The notes: a model not told the origin generated them from the sequence alone. DNA of 64,000 nt from Stromatinia cepivora (GCA_014898415.1 RCTD01000012.1:558001-622000); one strand, 5' to 3'; counted from the stretch's first letter, positions 47,208 through 58,774 are shown. Numbers and translations are program-made.

Positions 47208-47243
47208 TATCTACCTATCTATCTACCAATCTATCTATCTATC
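47208..47243 (+). repeat. (CTAT)n microsatellite, imperfect
   Basis: CTATCTAC/CTATCTAT units read directly. Confidence 0.8.
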
Positions 47244-47672
47244 GATTGGAAATGAAGAAAGGAGAAAATAGGCCCAGGGCCAAGACCGAATGAATGTCAC
47301 TGCCCTCTCGAGGCTTCCAAGAGCCGTCGGGAGCACTGCCGCACGCAGGGTCTAGACAGGACATCCGTGTGACAAAAGCACGTAGAAGGAATTTGCGGGT
47401 ATCGAAGGCTTCAAGGGAACATTTGGAAGTTTTATGATAGATCTAGAAGGTAGGGGAACAGGTATTTAAGTATGATAGAAGGGTCGACAAAAGAAGAGAT
47501 TCTTGACCCCAAGAGCTTTTTAGAGTCTTTCGGCTTCCATCTAGTTAATTCTCCGAAAGTGGCTTGCTTGCCTAGATTTGCTTTTTGAGCACTAGATTTC
47601 TTATTACAGGAGATTATCGACTTAACTATTATTGATTCTCGGAGTTAATAATATTTCTTTTCCCTTAATTCC

Positions 47673-47680
47673 TATATAAT
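47673..47680 (+). promoter_or_regulatory. TATA-like box before the small Pro-rich ORF
   Basis: TATATAAT, 35 bp upstream of the ATG at 47715. The distance leaves little room for a leader, so it is weak support. Confidence 0.3.
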
Positions 47681-47714
47681 TCTCCTGTGTATTGTTTCGG
47701 ATCAGATAAGAAAG

Positions 47715-47963
47715 ATGGCCGTCGCTCCAGCAAATCTTTCCTCTTCACGTCTTCAACAACGTCAGCGTAAAGCTGCTCCTCCGGCTTTATCATTCGGAGC
47801 TCCACAAATTCGATCACCTCGCCGACGAGTAACTCATCATCCAAAAGTTGAGTCTGTTTCGTCGACAAATATGTCAAGGGATGATCCACCATCTCCTCCT
47901 CCAAACCCACCTCCAAGTCCATCGATGCTTATTGAGCTTGATGATAATGATTTCAAAATCTGA
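47715..47963 (+). CDS. Small Pro-rich hypothetical protein (82 aa)
   Basis: Single frame with a good ATG context (AAGATGGCC). The sequence is basic at the N-terminus (SSSRLQQRQRKAAPP, SPRRRVTHHPK) and ends with a poly-Pro/Ser tract followed by an acidic tail, LIELDDNDFKI. No family recognised. The minus-strand frame 47922-47665 is probably the shadow, since it lacks any recognisable pattern. Could be a small disordered regulator or not expressed. Confidence 0.45.
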   Translation: MAVAPANLSSSRLQQRQRKAAPPALSFGAPQIRSPRRRVTHHPKVESVSSTNMSRDDPPSPPPNPPPSPSMLIELDDNDFKI

Positions 47964-48282
47964 GTTGTAAGTTTGATCCGTGATGACTTATCATGTTGGG
48001 ACATTAAATTGATTTCTTCCCAAGGTGTACCTGAGTTCGAAGCTTAAGCTGGAGTTTGTCTAGCCACGAATTTGCTGCATCCGTTAGGAGCAGATTATCG
48101 ACGATCGGGGACAGGGAAACGGAGTTGATTTGGGGCTGGTAGGCGGTGACGGCTTCGGGGTTCTGCTTCTGATTCTTAGAGTATAGATTTGCGTTTGGGG
48201 GCGTTTTAGAAATGACAATGGAAGGAGGAATGATAGATGAGAGGTTTGAGGTGTTCGAGGTGGGATTAGTTATAATGGTGAA
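47964..48282. other. Intergenic, converging 3' flanks
   Basis: Nothing recognised. Confidence 0.45.
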
Positions 48283-49544
48283 TCATAATTTCGAATGCTT
48301 CTTTCCAATCAAGCCACCATTTTCAACATCATAATTTTCACCTCTTTTCCACCCTAGCCATTGATTGAGTGTTATTTCTCCACCTTCTCCAGGATACAAT
48401 GGTTTTCCGGTGTAGCTTCCTCCTTCGATACCGGGACCTTGACCAATCGACGGGTCCTGGCTACTATTTGTGGATATTGCGAGAGATGGTGTCTTTTTGA
48501 GCGTTACCATTGGTCTTTGATCACCTTCCCTGGAAGGATCATTCTCGAGTTCATCATAATCGAGAACAGGTGTACAGCAAGCATCAGTCCCATCGAAAAT
48601 AGCTTCCCACTCAGATCTTGTTTTCTCCTTGAATAAGCTAGTGAAAGTTTTCCTCATTTCCGGCCATGTCTTTCTCTCTTCTCTCGTGCTCTCCATACCG
48701 GTCCCTTCTAATCCAAGCCCTTTGATCAATTCTTTGAAAAATTGCGGTTCCAAAGCACCAACTGCCATATATTTTCCATCCTTCGTTTCATACGTATCAT
48801 AATACGGACTCCCCGAGTCCAACGTATTCTCTCCTCTCGGTCTATTCCACATGGGAGTTTTCCTCAACATTCTCGGAAAGCTTGCAAGATATGCACTTCC
48901 ATCCACCATATTCGCTTCTACCACTTGCCCCTTTCCGCTCTTCTCCCGCGCTAGCAATGCTAGTAAAATGCCCTGAAATAACGTAGCTCCACCTCCTGCA
49001 AAATCCCCAAGTATATTTGCTGGTGGTAACGGCTTCTCATGTTTGCGTCCAAGAAGTGATAAAGCCCCTGATACTGCTATGTAGTTTATATCGTGTCCGG
49101 CCATATCCTTGTACTTCCCATCACGGCGGAAACCAGTCATTCGGGCAAGGATAATGCGCTGGTTGAGTTGGAGGAGAACATCCGGTGAAAGTCCCAATTT
49201 TTCTAAAACTCCTGGTCGGAATGGATCGATTATAACATCGGTATGCGGTACGAGGGACTTGATGAAGGATATCCCAGCAGATGATTTGAGGTCGACTGCA
49301 ATGGAAGATTTATGTCGGGTAAGGAGATCGGCGGTAGGAGGAGGAATTGAGGATGAATGGGTGAGATTGGGAATTGCGCGATCAATACGGAGGACTGATG
49401 CTCCATAATCTGCTAGAAGAAGTCCTGCGAAAGGTCCTGTGAATTGATGTTAAGGGGGAGAACTAGAATCTGGGGAAGTGCGGGGTAGCTACCTGGAGCT
49501 AGACCTGCAAATTCGAGGACGTGAAGTCCTGTCAATGGTGTCAT
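48283..49544 (-). CDS. CoA-transferase family III protein, alpha-methylacyl-CoA racemase-like, peroxisomal
   Basis: Family III CoA-transferase/AMACR fold; racemises 2-methylacyl-CoAs so that branched fatty acids can enter beta-oxidation, or acts as a related CoA-transferase. Exons 49544-49493 and 49436-48283 join in phase 1 to 401 residues. Landmarks: [37 protein letters not shown] (His132), [10 protein letters not shown] (Asp162) and VGALEPQF (Glu247). These line up with the catalytic His, Asp and Glu of bacterial AMACR homologues. The C-terminus is Ser-Lys-Leu, a canonical PTS1 peroxisomal signal. Start at 49544 gives the family N-terminus. Plus-strand frames here are shadows. Confidence 0.92.
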
Positions 49545-52341
49545 TGTAACTGCGCTAAATAACAGTTTTTCTTAAATAAAATTGTGCATTTCGGATAGCA
49601 ATGTTGATTATGTCTCAATAAGTACTTCAAGTTAAGATGGTTGAGGTGGTGCATGCTTGACCCCTGGACCGAGGTTCATTCAACAATTGCGATTGCTGAC
49701 TGCATGTCAAATGAACATCTTGGACAGCGAAGAATTGAGATATCATCACATTTATATCATAGCCTTATGAAATGAAATAATAAAATTGGAAAGCTTTCAA
49801 ATGCCTAAATGAACGTCGTTGTCTCGAGAAAAGTCTCTCCTAATTCACCATTGAATACAGCGAAGAACATATCATCTGTAACAAATTGATTGACATAAAA
49901 TTCAAATCTAGCGCTCATGATAGCGAACGACCCAAAATCTCAAGAAATACTTCAATCGAGCAACTTCTATCTTCACTTCCCTCAAATATCATTAAATGTT
50001 CACCTAAAATCTCATCCATTTGCCCGCATCCCACAAAATCCCTACAACAGATCATCACATTTCAAGATGGAAGATCTCATAATGTGATTATGTAAATGGA
50101 GCGGATGGAGCATGATTTACAGTTTGACTGTTCTTGATGGATGTGAAATTGGTTTTTTGTGGTGTTTATTGGTTATGTGATAATTTTAAGTATTATCAGT
50201 TGCGGAGAGGTCTCTGGAAATCGTCAAGATGGTGGGGACGGGGAGTTTTAGGGTATTGAATGGAAAGAGGTGTGTTTTGAATCAGAGAGGTTTGGTGTAT
50301 TCGCTGATGCTGTAGGTTGCGATTTATAATGGGGATGTTTAATTATTGCAATGGGGGGTGCTTGAATTTTATGGATGTTGAGCACATAATAGATGTAACT
50401 GGACGTATCTAGACTTATGGGGGATTCTGGCAAAAGGGTTAAGGAATTGCCCGAGAAGGGATTAGATGAGCAAAATTGCAGAGTTCGCGCAGATGTATAT
50501 GTTACCTACAAATTACACATGGGAGCATAGAGCCAACGCGGCGATGGTTGGGATGCAACAGATCTCACGACGTCATCGCCGGAGAAGGGGTCAATTAGGC
50601 TATGTTAGATACCTCAGGGTACACACAGGGGATTCTTGCAGCTGTGAAGAACGAAATTTTGAACTCGGATGCTGTGAAAGATGTGAGATGAATATGTTAT
50701 GTGGACGAAAGAGAATGTTGGGGAGACATGGATAAATTTGGAGAAAATCTTTGAGGATGATGCACCGAAGAGGGTTATGGAGTGGTTAATAGTATGAGTG
50801 CGCTGCCAGAATAAGTTTGAGGGCAGGATAGGTGGATTTTTGATAGCATTGATTCAAAGTACTAAGGGCTGTTGATCCTAACTTGAGGCGTAAAGAAGTT
50901 TGACAAACAGAGAGATACAAGCTTAACTTACAATGAGTTAACACAACCCATTGAAAGCTTAGATTCCTTCTATATTCTGGAAGTGAAAACGGGATGTGGT
51001 TTAACTGGTACAACGAACAATACTAGCAGAAATACATTTATATTAGGCCGAACATGAATGCAATTCTAAAGTCCCTATCCTACTCCAAGTGAATCTTCAC
51101 AAACACAGGTTCACAACGTAGAAACAACCATATAATCACTACCCAATTTCAAGTATACCGCTATATATTAACCTCCTAGCCATCTCTTCATAACCATTTA
51201 TTTTGACAGCCTTTCATCCATATCCCAAATCATAGGATTTGCCTTTTTTCACAACCTCCTTTCAACTCATATAATAGAATATAAAATCCTCAAACGAGAC
51301 CTCATCATAATAAAAATAGGGGAGGCTACTCCGGTGTGCATAGTGGCGCGCAGTAATGCCTCCAATCCTTCATTCGGTGGGCGGGCGAGGGTCCTTACAC
51401 ACTCATAGTAAATTTATGCAGCTGTGCTTGCTGGTGAAGTGCCTTGCACTAGTTTTACCTCTCATTTTTTTCTCTTTTGGACTGGTTCGATCTGGCTAGT
51501 TTGGTTTGGTGTTCGGGTACATTGGTGTCAAATGAAATCTTTGGATAAAATGTACCTGCTATTGCCCTACACACGCAGCCAACCATTTTTAGCCTACTCC
51601 TCCATGATACTCTCTCATGTGCCTAAAATCGGCGTTCATGTAACAAATACCATTTCTTCCCTTCATGAGTAATAGTATAAGATATCATTGACATTGCCAC
51701 ATTTGCACATTTGCAACCACTGTATCGAAACTGGAACTTTTCACGCCAACACAATATATTCACAACCAGAAAAGAGACATAGTTCCACTTTGAACTCCAT
51801 TTAATGAATGATTGATTGTTATATTGGTTGTAATCATGAAATTTATATGTTTAGCGTAGCCGACAAAATTCCGAAGTTGCCTCCCACCAAAAACCCAAAA
51901 ACACAGAACTTTTTGTTGCACATCTAAGAAAAACCGCGGAAAATTTCATTTTTTGAAAAAGTTGTCTAACTCGAATTTTCCGACAGATATAGAACCGTCT
52001 AATTCTCACAAATTCATTTAATATGAAGGAAAAAACCGCTCGATGCTTGGTTGAAGTGCAAATGAAGGATTTGAGTCGGTTTGCAGAATTTTCACAAAGT
52101 GATGTTGAAGAAGACGCTACTTTTGCACGTGAAAATTAGAAAGCTAGAATGTCACGGACCATCTCTTCAGACAGGAGCGACAGGAGAATGTGTTTGAAGC
52201 TCTTCACTATGGTTTCACACCTTGAAGTCGAATCAATTGATCTTCAATGCCAAAATGTGCTCGAAATATTGCTACAAATACCCTTTGCTTCATTCCAAAA
52301 TACTAATCTGCCAGACTCATTAATATTAGAATATCTTAATT
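49545..52341. other. Intergenic region, 2.8 kb
   Basis: No supported gene. Frames at 50466-50735 (Arg/Cys-rich, 89 codons), 49886-50095 and 51424-51672 have no recognisable content or splice partners. No repeat noted. Confidence 0.45.
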
Positions 52342-53563
52342 ATGCCTGATCTATTTGGACACTTCAATCTGTAAGTTAAACATAGCCCCTTCATCTCCTC
52401 GTTTACTCGAGCTCTACATTCTAATATCTGTCACCCCCCAGTCCTACCGATTTCCTCGGCCGCTTCTTAAAATCACAATTCAAGAAACTTCCATACCCGG
52501 ATACCTCGTTTGCCGGTCAAACAGTAATCATAACCGGTGCAAACACAGGTCTCGGTCTCGAAGCTGCTCGACACATCGTCCGCCTCAATGCTGCACGAGT
52601 GATTCTCGCCTGCCGCACTCTTTCCAATGGCGAAGCCGCCAGCGCCTCTATCACCGCCTCTCTCCCAAATCACAAAACCATCATCGAAGTATGGCAAGTA
52701 GATCTGACCTCTTATGCCTCGGTCAAAGAGTTTTGCGCCAAAGTAAACCAGCTGGACCGATTAGATGTAATGCTCGAAAATGCAGGGTTGGCAGTACCGA
52801 AATACGAGGAATTCGAGGGTATGGAAAGTACCGTTACGGTTAATGTGATGAGCACATTTTTAATGGCATTACTGGTGTTGCCGAAGTTGAGGGAGAGTGC
52901 TGCGAAGTTTGATATAGTGCCGAGATTGACGATTGTGGCTAGCGATGCGCATGAACAGGTATGGCTCTTCCCCTTCATCTGCGGTCAGATACTCTGTGAA
53001 TGAAGTTGGCGAGGGAATTGGAATTATCTTGCCTGAAGTCCTGCACTCATTATGAAACCAAGCCACAAACATCCCAAAATCTAACACAACCGCCCTCCTA
53101 GGCCCTCTTCAAAGAACAATCCTCCCTCTCCATCCTGCACGCCCTCAAAAACCCCAAACTCCAACCAGACCGCTACAACGTCTCTAAACTCCTCGAAATC
53201 TTCATGATCCGCGAACTCGCGCCTCGACTCTCCAAATCCGAAAAAGAACAAATAATACTCAATACCCTCACACCCGGATTCTGTCACTCTGAACTCATGC
53301 GCCATGCTGTATTTCCTTTGAATATCTTTGCTTGTATTGGTAAATCGTTGTTAGCGAGGACGACAGAGGTAGGTAGTAGGACATTGATTGCGGCGGCGAC
53401 GGCGGGGGAGGAAAGTCATGGGGGGTATATGGTGGATTGTAGGGTTAGTGAGCCGAGTAAGTATGTACGGAGTGAGAAGGGGAAAAATGCTCAGATGAGG
53501 GTTTATACTGAGGTTATGGAGGCATTGGAGGAGATTCATCCGGGGATTACGAATAATATATAG
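52342..53563 (+). CDS. Short-chain dehydrogenase/reductase (retinol dehydrogenase-like)
   Basis: NAD(P)-dependent SDR; substrate unknown. Exons 52342-52370, 52442-52958 and 53102-53563 give 335 residues in phase. Cofactor motif TGANTGLG at 41-48, ENAGLA in place of NNAG, catalytic Tyr207 and Lys211 in YNVSK, and the upstream Ser in IVASDAHEQ. Residue order LTPGFCHSEL after the active site is typical of the retinol-dehydrogenase-like group. The first exon is 29 nt only. The second intron is 143 nt, long for this window, with acceptor CTCCTAG. Tail-to-tail with the RNase gene, 75 bp apart. Confidence 0.9.
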
Positions 53564-53638
53564 GAATGTAAATATTCAAATTTATATATTTCAATTTATA
53601 TACTATACTATCCATATTTACAATCTCCCTAAATTACT

Positions 53639-54845
53639 TCACGATCCCAAAACTCCCTCTAACTCATACTTTCCACTCCCCTCTCTCACAGACCCCTCAC
53701 TCCGCTCCAAATACCTCAACGCCCCCTTCGTAGTAGCACAACTACTAATACTCCCCCCATTAACATCCGCGCCGACCGGTACTTTCCTCCCATCCTGCAC
53801 GCGCCCCAGCACATAAAAATAATACCACACCTCATTAACCACCGTATGACCATCATCCAAACTCCCTTCTCCCTCCGCCGTAGCATTAAACTTCGGTCCC
53901 GAACATCCTATATAAGGTACTGCACCAACTTCCTTCTTCAAAGCTGACTGCAGAGCGGATAGTGTATAGGTAGTTGTATTTGAAGGGACAATATGGTGTT
54001 TGGAGAGGAAGGTGTGGGTGGGGAGTGTAGAGTAATAGGAGAGCGCGGTGGTGTAGAAGGAGATGAGGTCCGCATGGGGAGTTTGGTTGAAGAGGGGTCC
54101 GTAGCAGGGTGTATCGAAGGTGGAGAAACAGGTGGCGTGTTTGGAGAATTCGTGGGCCCAGAGGTGCCAGTTGGGTATTAATTGCGCGATCCAGTATCTA
54201 GGTGGGTAAAGGGTCAGTTTTGTGGAGGAGCGGAAGGAGTGCGGTAATTATACTTACTTGTTCATGTAGGCGAGGAGATCATATTTTCCATACTGCTGAA
54301 TGATATCCGAAATAGGTTTCCCAGTATAAGGAGGCACGGGCGTACCGCTCGGCGTCCCAGTCGTGGTATTAGGAGAGGGCTCGGGATCATATTGACGACT
54401 AGAATTCCCAAGACTCAGTTCCACACCCGCACAATTTTGAAATCAACATAGGATAAACAAACCTCAAATCACAATACTGTGTATAAGACCCATTACAAAA
54501 ATCCGGCCACAGCCCATGCAACGTCCACGAATCCGGGGGCAACAATTGTCCCTCGGCTTCGCGCCCTGTGTACGTATCCCAGAATTGGGTGCTGAGGAGT
54601 AGGCCGCCGAATGTTTCGGTACAGCAGGAATCGGTCAGTTCCGGAGTGGCGTTTTTGGAACAGGAGAGGTAGGGTGTTTCTTGTTTTTGTTAGGTGTTTG
54701 GTTTATGGGATTGTGAAGAGGGGGGGGGCAATGAGTACTTACTCAATTCGCAGGTGTGGTTGAGGGTACTTTCTCCGTATAATGAGGCTTGTACACCTTG
54801 GAGAAGGAGAGGGGCGAGAAGGGTAGTGATTTTAAGATTCTGCAT
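53639..54845 (-). CDS. Secreted ribonuclease T2
   Basis: Acid endoribonuclease of the T2 family, secreted or vacuolar. Exons on the minus strand: 54845-54743, 54679-54463, 54398-54258 and 54197-53639, phase-consistent, 339 residues. Signal peptide [20 protein letters not shown]. Active-site blocks CAS1 WTLHGLWPD (His89) and CAS2 HEFSKHATC (His169, Lys173, His174). Cys residues in the pattern of fungal T2 enzymes, such as [11 protein letters not shown] and YTQYCDL. A Pro/Thr-rich insertion (~110-132) lies between the CAS blocks, and the C-terminal ~100 residues extend beyond the minimal fold. An ATG at 54920 would add 25 hydrophobic residues ahead of the signal peptide; I prefer 54845. Confidence 0.93.
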
Positions 54846-55492
54846 CTTCAAGATTTTTCCAGAAATCAATATCAAAAAAAATGAAGCAGAGAAAGGAAAA
54901 AACACAAAAGGCTCGATCATATAGATCCCGACTTTAAGTAAACAAAAGAAAAAAAAAGTCGAGCCAACTTTTAGCTTACCTCGATCACATCAATCATGCA
55001 TCTAAGTATCGAATAGGAAATCCTACCGAAATTGGTATCCGTATGAAAGGAAAGAATTAACTTATCAATGGCTTGCAAAAGAAAGGAAAGGCAGGCCAGG
55101 AACATGATGCAGTGCAACGACCCCTCGATAAATCACCACACGTGGGGCAGGTCGGAAAAGATAACTGGAATCAGAGTTCCCAGGAACGGTTCTTTAGAAG
55201 TTGTCACCTGCCTTTCTGGGTAAGGACAATTGATCGCCAAGAGATGTGGATATTTTGATGAATGTTTCTCGGCTGTCATTTGTACATGGAACGTTGGAGT
55301 GGGTATATTAGGCTAGACATGTACATAGAAGCTTGTTGCTGGCTATTATGAATTTCAAAAATGTCAAATCGCTTATGCTTTTGTTGTGATGCTTATGCAT
55401 AGACTGATAATATGTACAATAAAACATGAACTCATTCATCTTCATGAGTCGTAATTAGAAATGGGCATCTTCAGTAAAACCTATCGTCGTCT
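54846..55492. other. Intergenic region between RNase T2 and hapX
   Basis: No gene seen; the RNase T2 promoter side and hapX 3' flank. Confidence 0.5.
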
Positions 55493-57019
55493 TCAACCTC
55501 TTCCAAATCTTCGGTCAAAGAGTTTAAGTACACCCATAACACTTGCAGCCTCCACTTCCATGGGTGGTCTACCGGCGTGTTGCAGCGGTGTAGCATGAAG
55601 ACGACCCAACCACGTATTCAACTCATCACTAGCTTGATCAAAATTCTTATGGGTAGAAAGAGTCTTATAGGTTTCGGCGACAGATAAGCTTGGAGGTGGT
55701 TCTGATGAAGATGCAGGTTCCATTGTCTTGCAACAGCCACCACCAGAAGAATTACCTCCACAGCATCCATCTGGCGAAGCTGAAATTGAAGAAGCTCTCA
55801 TTGCTGCGAGTGATCGACAGAATAATCCCGACTTTGGATCACTCATACATTGTTTGCAAGTACCAGGGCCATTGGCACAAGAATTGGAAGTTGGTGCAGC
55901 AGCGACTGGACGATGCATATGATTAGGTTGCATAGATGGAAGTTTAACCTGTGTGTTTTCAATATCTGTATCTGATGGTGGAGGTGTGACTTCATTCAGT
56001 AAAGGTGCAAGACGATTCTCGGGCTCCCTTTCAGCACATGGACAAAATGTTGCTTGATCACAGAAGCCACATGGTTCAATAGGTCGTGTCAGAATCTGAG
56101 GTGGAGGTGATGGTTCGCGGATGACTGGTTGTCGTCGTGAGAATTGGGCGGTAAAGTCAATCTCAAGGGGAGTAGAAGGCCTAGATGACAAACGAGCACG
56201 TTTTTCTGCAGTAGCATCAGTTGTAGGAGAAGGTGCTCTCTTCAGATCCATGCCGGCATCCTTAAGCGTTTCCTCTAAGCACTGACAATGAGTATCAGGG
56301 CTGCAATTGCCACAACCTTGAGTAGACATAGCAATTACTTGTTCAACACAAGCACATTCATCTGTAGACTTGCAACCACCACATCCGATTTCACTTGGTA
56401 TCTCAAGTTCTGGAACAAAAGGACTTTGTTGTTGTGGCAGTGATGGTAAGGTTTGCGTTGACTGCCGGTTCCGGCGGGGTGGAAGAGGGACAGCATCAGT
56501 GCTTGTGCTTTGGAATCCATTTCTGAGATATGCTAGTTCCTTGAGTGCAGTTTCCTTTTCTCTCTTCTCATATTCTGCAATTCGATCAAGAGTCTCGCAT
56601 CGTAATCTCCATGATTGAAGTTCGCCATTAAATCGGGTAACATCTGCCTCAAGTCTAGTAATCTTCAATCGCATATCATTCTCACGCCTTTGTTGATCTT
56701 CCTTCGCCTCCTCAAGCTGTTCTTCTAATTCGCCCACTCGCGCCGCCCGTCGTTCTCTGAAAGCACGTTGAGCAGCTCTATTTTGAGCCTTTCTCTTTGT
56801 TGGTGGGGTGTCAGTTGCAGGCTTTCGTCCAGGTTTCGGTCGTGGCGGAATAACCCATTCCTTCGTCGTCATGATAGTGGGGGTGGAGGCACCCGATGCT
56901 GATGCCATGGTGTTCAAAATTGATAAATTTTCAGTTTTAATGGCGAGAACAGGAGGAGCGGGCGCAAGAGCTGCTGGTGAACCAGCCGATGATGGTGTTG
57001 ACACAGTGGGTGAAGCCAT
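55493..57019 (-). CDS. hapX: HapX-type bZIP iron-response regulator
   Basis: Subunit recruited by the CCAAT-binding complex; represses iron-consuming and activates iron-acquiring genes during starvation, and promotes vacuolar iron storage in excess. Single exon, 508 residues. CBC-binding motif KEWVIPPRPKPGRKP at ~53-67, basic region KRKAQNRAAQRAFRERRAAR at ~75-94, leucine zipper/coiled coil to ~165. Four Cys-rich regions: Cys213/216/222/224, Cys236/239/245/247, Cys317/320/326/328 and Cys381/388/391/401, the presumed iron-sulfur sensing sites. A further CCGG/GGCC-type Cys cluster is at 419-430. The first ATG in frame is 57019; the frame upstream lacks one. All key regions are intact. Confidence 0.96.
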   Translation of the reverse strand: MASPTVSTPSSAGSPAALAPAPPVLAIKTENLSILNTMASASGASTPTIMTTKEWVIPPRPKPGRKPATDTPPTKRKAQNRAAQRAFRERRAARVGELEEQLEEAKEDQQRRENDMRLKITRLEADVTRFNGELQSWRLRCETLDRIAEYEKREKETALKELAYLRNGFQSTSTDAVPLPPRRNRQSTQTLPSLPQQQSPFVPELEIPSEIGCGGCKSTDECACVEQVIAMSTQGCGNCSPDTHCQCLEETLKDAGMDLKRAPSPTTDATAEKRARLSSRPSTPLEIDFTAQFSRRQPVIREPSPPPQILTRPIEPCGFCDQATFCPCAEREPENRLAPLLNEVTPPPSDTDIENTQVKLPSMQPNHMHRPVAAAPTSNSCANGPGTCKQCMSDPKSGLFCRSLAAMRASSISASPDGCCGGNSSGGGCCKTMEPASSSEPPPSLSVAETYKTLSTHKNFDQASDELNTWLGRLHATPLQHAGRPPMEVEAASVMGVLKLFDRRFGRG

Positions 57020-57910
57020 GACTCGGGTCAATGAATAGCCGATTGGCGAAATTTCTTTCAATCGCAGGAAAGGAAGGTCACGAGATATGAAGTTAAACTC
57101 TTTGAGACCCGACTTTTTTTTAACTGGACACACAACAAACAAATCTTTTGTGAAAAATGTAACAGATATAATTGACTCTGTTGCTAGAGAAGATGAGAAG
57201 AATTGAAGTCGTTACTCATCAGAATATGAAACGATAAATTCTGAGGAACTTTGTAGTAAATATCAAGCAATTGTTACCAGATAAAGGACGAATGAGGTTT
57301 GTTTGTGAAATCAGATTAGAAAAGAGAAAGGGAGGGGAAAGGGAACTGAGAGATCAAAAAGATTAGATTGATAAAAGTTAGCGTGAAAACTTACTTGTCA
57401 TCAAGTTGTACGAGTTGAACGCACACTACTTTCCGAAAATCGGCCTTTATTGATTTCCTTATTCTGCAGGCATCAAGTGAATATTTGATAATCTCCTAAC
57501 CTTGGTCATTTGAAGGGATATATCCAATTATAATCTCTATCACATTAAAAAATCCCTTCACGCCAAGAGAAAAAAGAAGGGATCTTTCATCAATGATTTT
57601 TGATACCCTCGGTTGTTGTCCTAGGATTTGGGGTTGATTTACCAGAGCTTGCGTTCGTTGTCTGGGTCCTGTTATGTAACTACCGACCGACACTTTACCC
57701 ATGAATGCCTACCAGCCTTAGAGGAGAGGTGTTCCGAAGGAACGAATGAGGGAAGGGTATATGATCACGGCAGCAACTACAAAAATATCAAACGAAAAGA
57801 ACAGAACTCCCAAAGGAGATATCGAAGCTTATATACACAAGCCTTATTCAGCGGTTGTGTTCTTTGTCTCAGAGTTTGATTGATTCAAAAATCTCTTACA
57901 GTCATCGAAT
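57020..57910. promoter_or_regulatory. Divergent promoter region hapX / cog2
   Basis: Both genes start outward from this 0.9-kb region. Visible motifs: CCAAT at 57524-57528 (plus strand), ATTGG at ~57042 (CCAAT on the hapX strand) and AGATAA at 57279-57284 within ACCAGATAA, one mismatch from the SreA GATA consensus ATCWGATAA. SreA repression of hapX is established in other fungi; its action here is inference. A T/C-rich run near 57111-57120 flanks the hapX leader. Confidence 0.4.
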
Positions 57911-58774
57911 ATGAGTAAATTCTATTTTGGTGGAGGATCGGGTGATATTTCCTCGGACGATGAGGACAATCTCCCATATCCCGAAGCACTTCCCCGAAGC
58001 GATTTTCTGGCTCCAACTTTTGATGCACCTACCTATCTATCGACTTTATCAGATCGTCACCAGACTCTCGAGGATTTACGTTCCGATCTTCGTGAGCGTT
58101 CACAGGCTCTCTCAAAAGAATTATTGGATCTGGTGAATACCAATTATGAACAATTTCTGAGCTTGGGCTCGGACCTTAAGGGTGGAGAAGAGAAGGTTGA
58201 AGATGTTAGGGTGGGGCTATTGGGTTTTAAAAGGGGTGTTGAGGATGTGAGAGGGAAGGTTAGAAAAAGGAAATTGGAGGTTGAGGGTCTTCTTTGCGAG
58301 AAGAAAAGTGTTAGTAAGGACATAGCTCTGGGAAGAAAATTGCTCGAGGTTGATTCACGACTTGAAGAGTTGGAGGATAGGTTAATGGTTGCATCGCTCG
58401 GTCGGTCACCAAACGGGCTTGAAGATTCTTGGAGTGGAGATGAGGACGAGGACGAGGATGAGGATGAACTGGTTATTGATGGAGTTGTCAATGGAACAAG
58501 TACGAAGAAGCTTCAAAGATTTGTGCTAGACTATCGTAACGTTGAGCATTTGTCAACCACAATTGGGTCGGATCATCCGTTCATTGCAGCCCAGCAACCT
58601 CGATTACTGGGCTGAAAAAACACCATTATTCTGGATTTAAATACTGCTTTAAAGCAGGCAATGTCTCTTAAAGAAGAAGGTAGACCGCGATTGGTCAAAA
58701 TCATGGGCATATACCGTGATTTGGGAGCTGGCGATGAAGCGGTTAAGATATTGAGAGACGTCAAATCCACATAA
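57911..58774 (+). CDS. cog2: Conserved oligomeric Golgi complex subunit 2, with internal TGA
   Basis: COG tethering-complex subunit for retrograde Golgi traffic. The start MSKFYFGGGSGDISSDDEDN and the block YLSTLSDRHQTLEDLRSDL fit filamentous-fungal COG2, followed by a coiled coil and an acidic GDEDEDEDEDE tract. An in-frame TGA at 58613-58615 falls right after AAQQPRLLG; the same frame then continues NTIILDLNTALKQAM, GRPRLVKIMGIYRDLGAGDE and stops at 58772-58774. The region after the TGA is clearly the conserved C-terminus, so the full product would have 286 sense codons. One possible cause is a paired G loss and A gain (GGCTGAAAAAAC) restoring the frame. The reported truncated product is 234 residues. 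Confidence 0.82.

Larger units (their letters stand above)
45492..47714. other. Intergenic region with microsatellites
   Basis: No gene supported. Simple repeats: GGATC-rich at ~45970-46000, (GACAAGGCAA)n at 46691-46724, (ATGGAATG)n near 47075-47095, (CTAT)n at ~47208-47243. The 141-codon frame at 46167-46592 is low-complexity Pro/His sequence. Confidence 0.55.

Noticed and set aside
50466..50735. 89-codon Arg/Cys-rich frame
   Set aside because: No family resemblance; Cys spacing not typical of a secreted effector and no signal peptide.
53993..54181. Gly/Glu/Val-rich plus-strand frame
   Set aside because: Antisense of the RNase T2 exon carrying the CAS2 active site.
28000..55000. Secondary-metabolite gene cluster around the SDR and CoA-transferase
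   Set aside because: No polyketide synthase, NRPS, terpene synthase or cytochrome P450 is present; neighbours are housekeeping genes.
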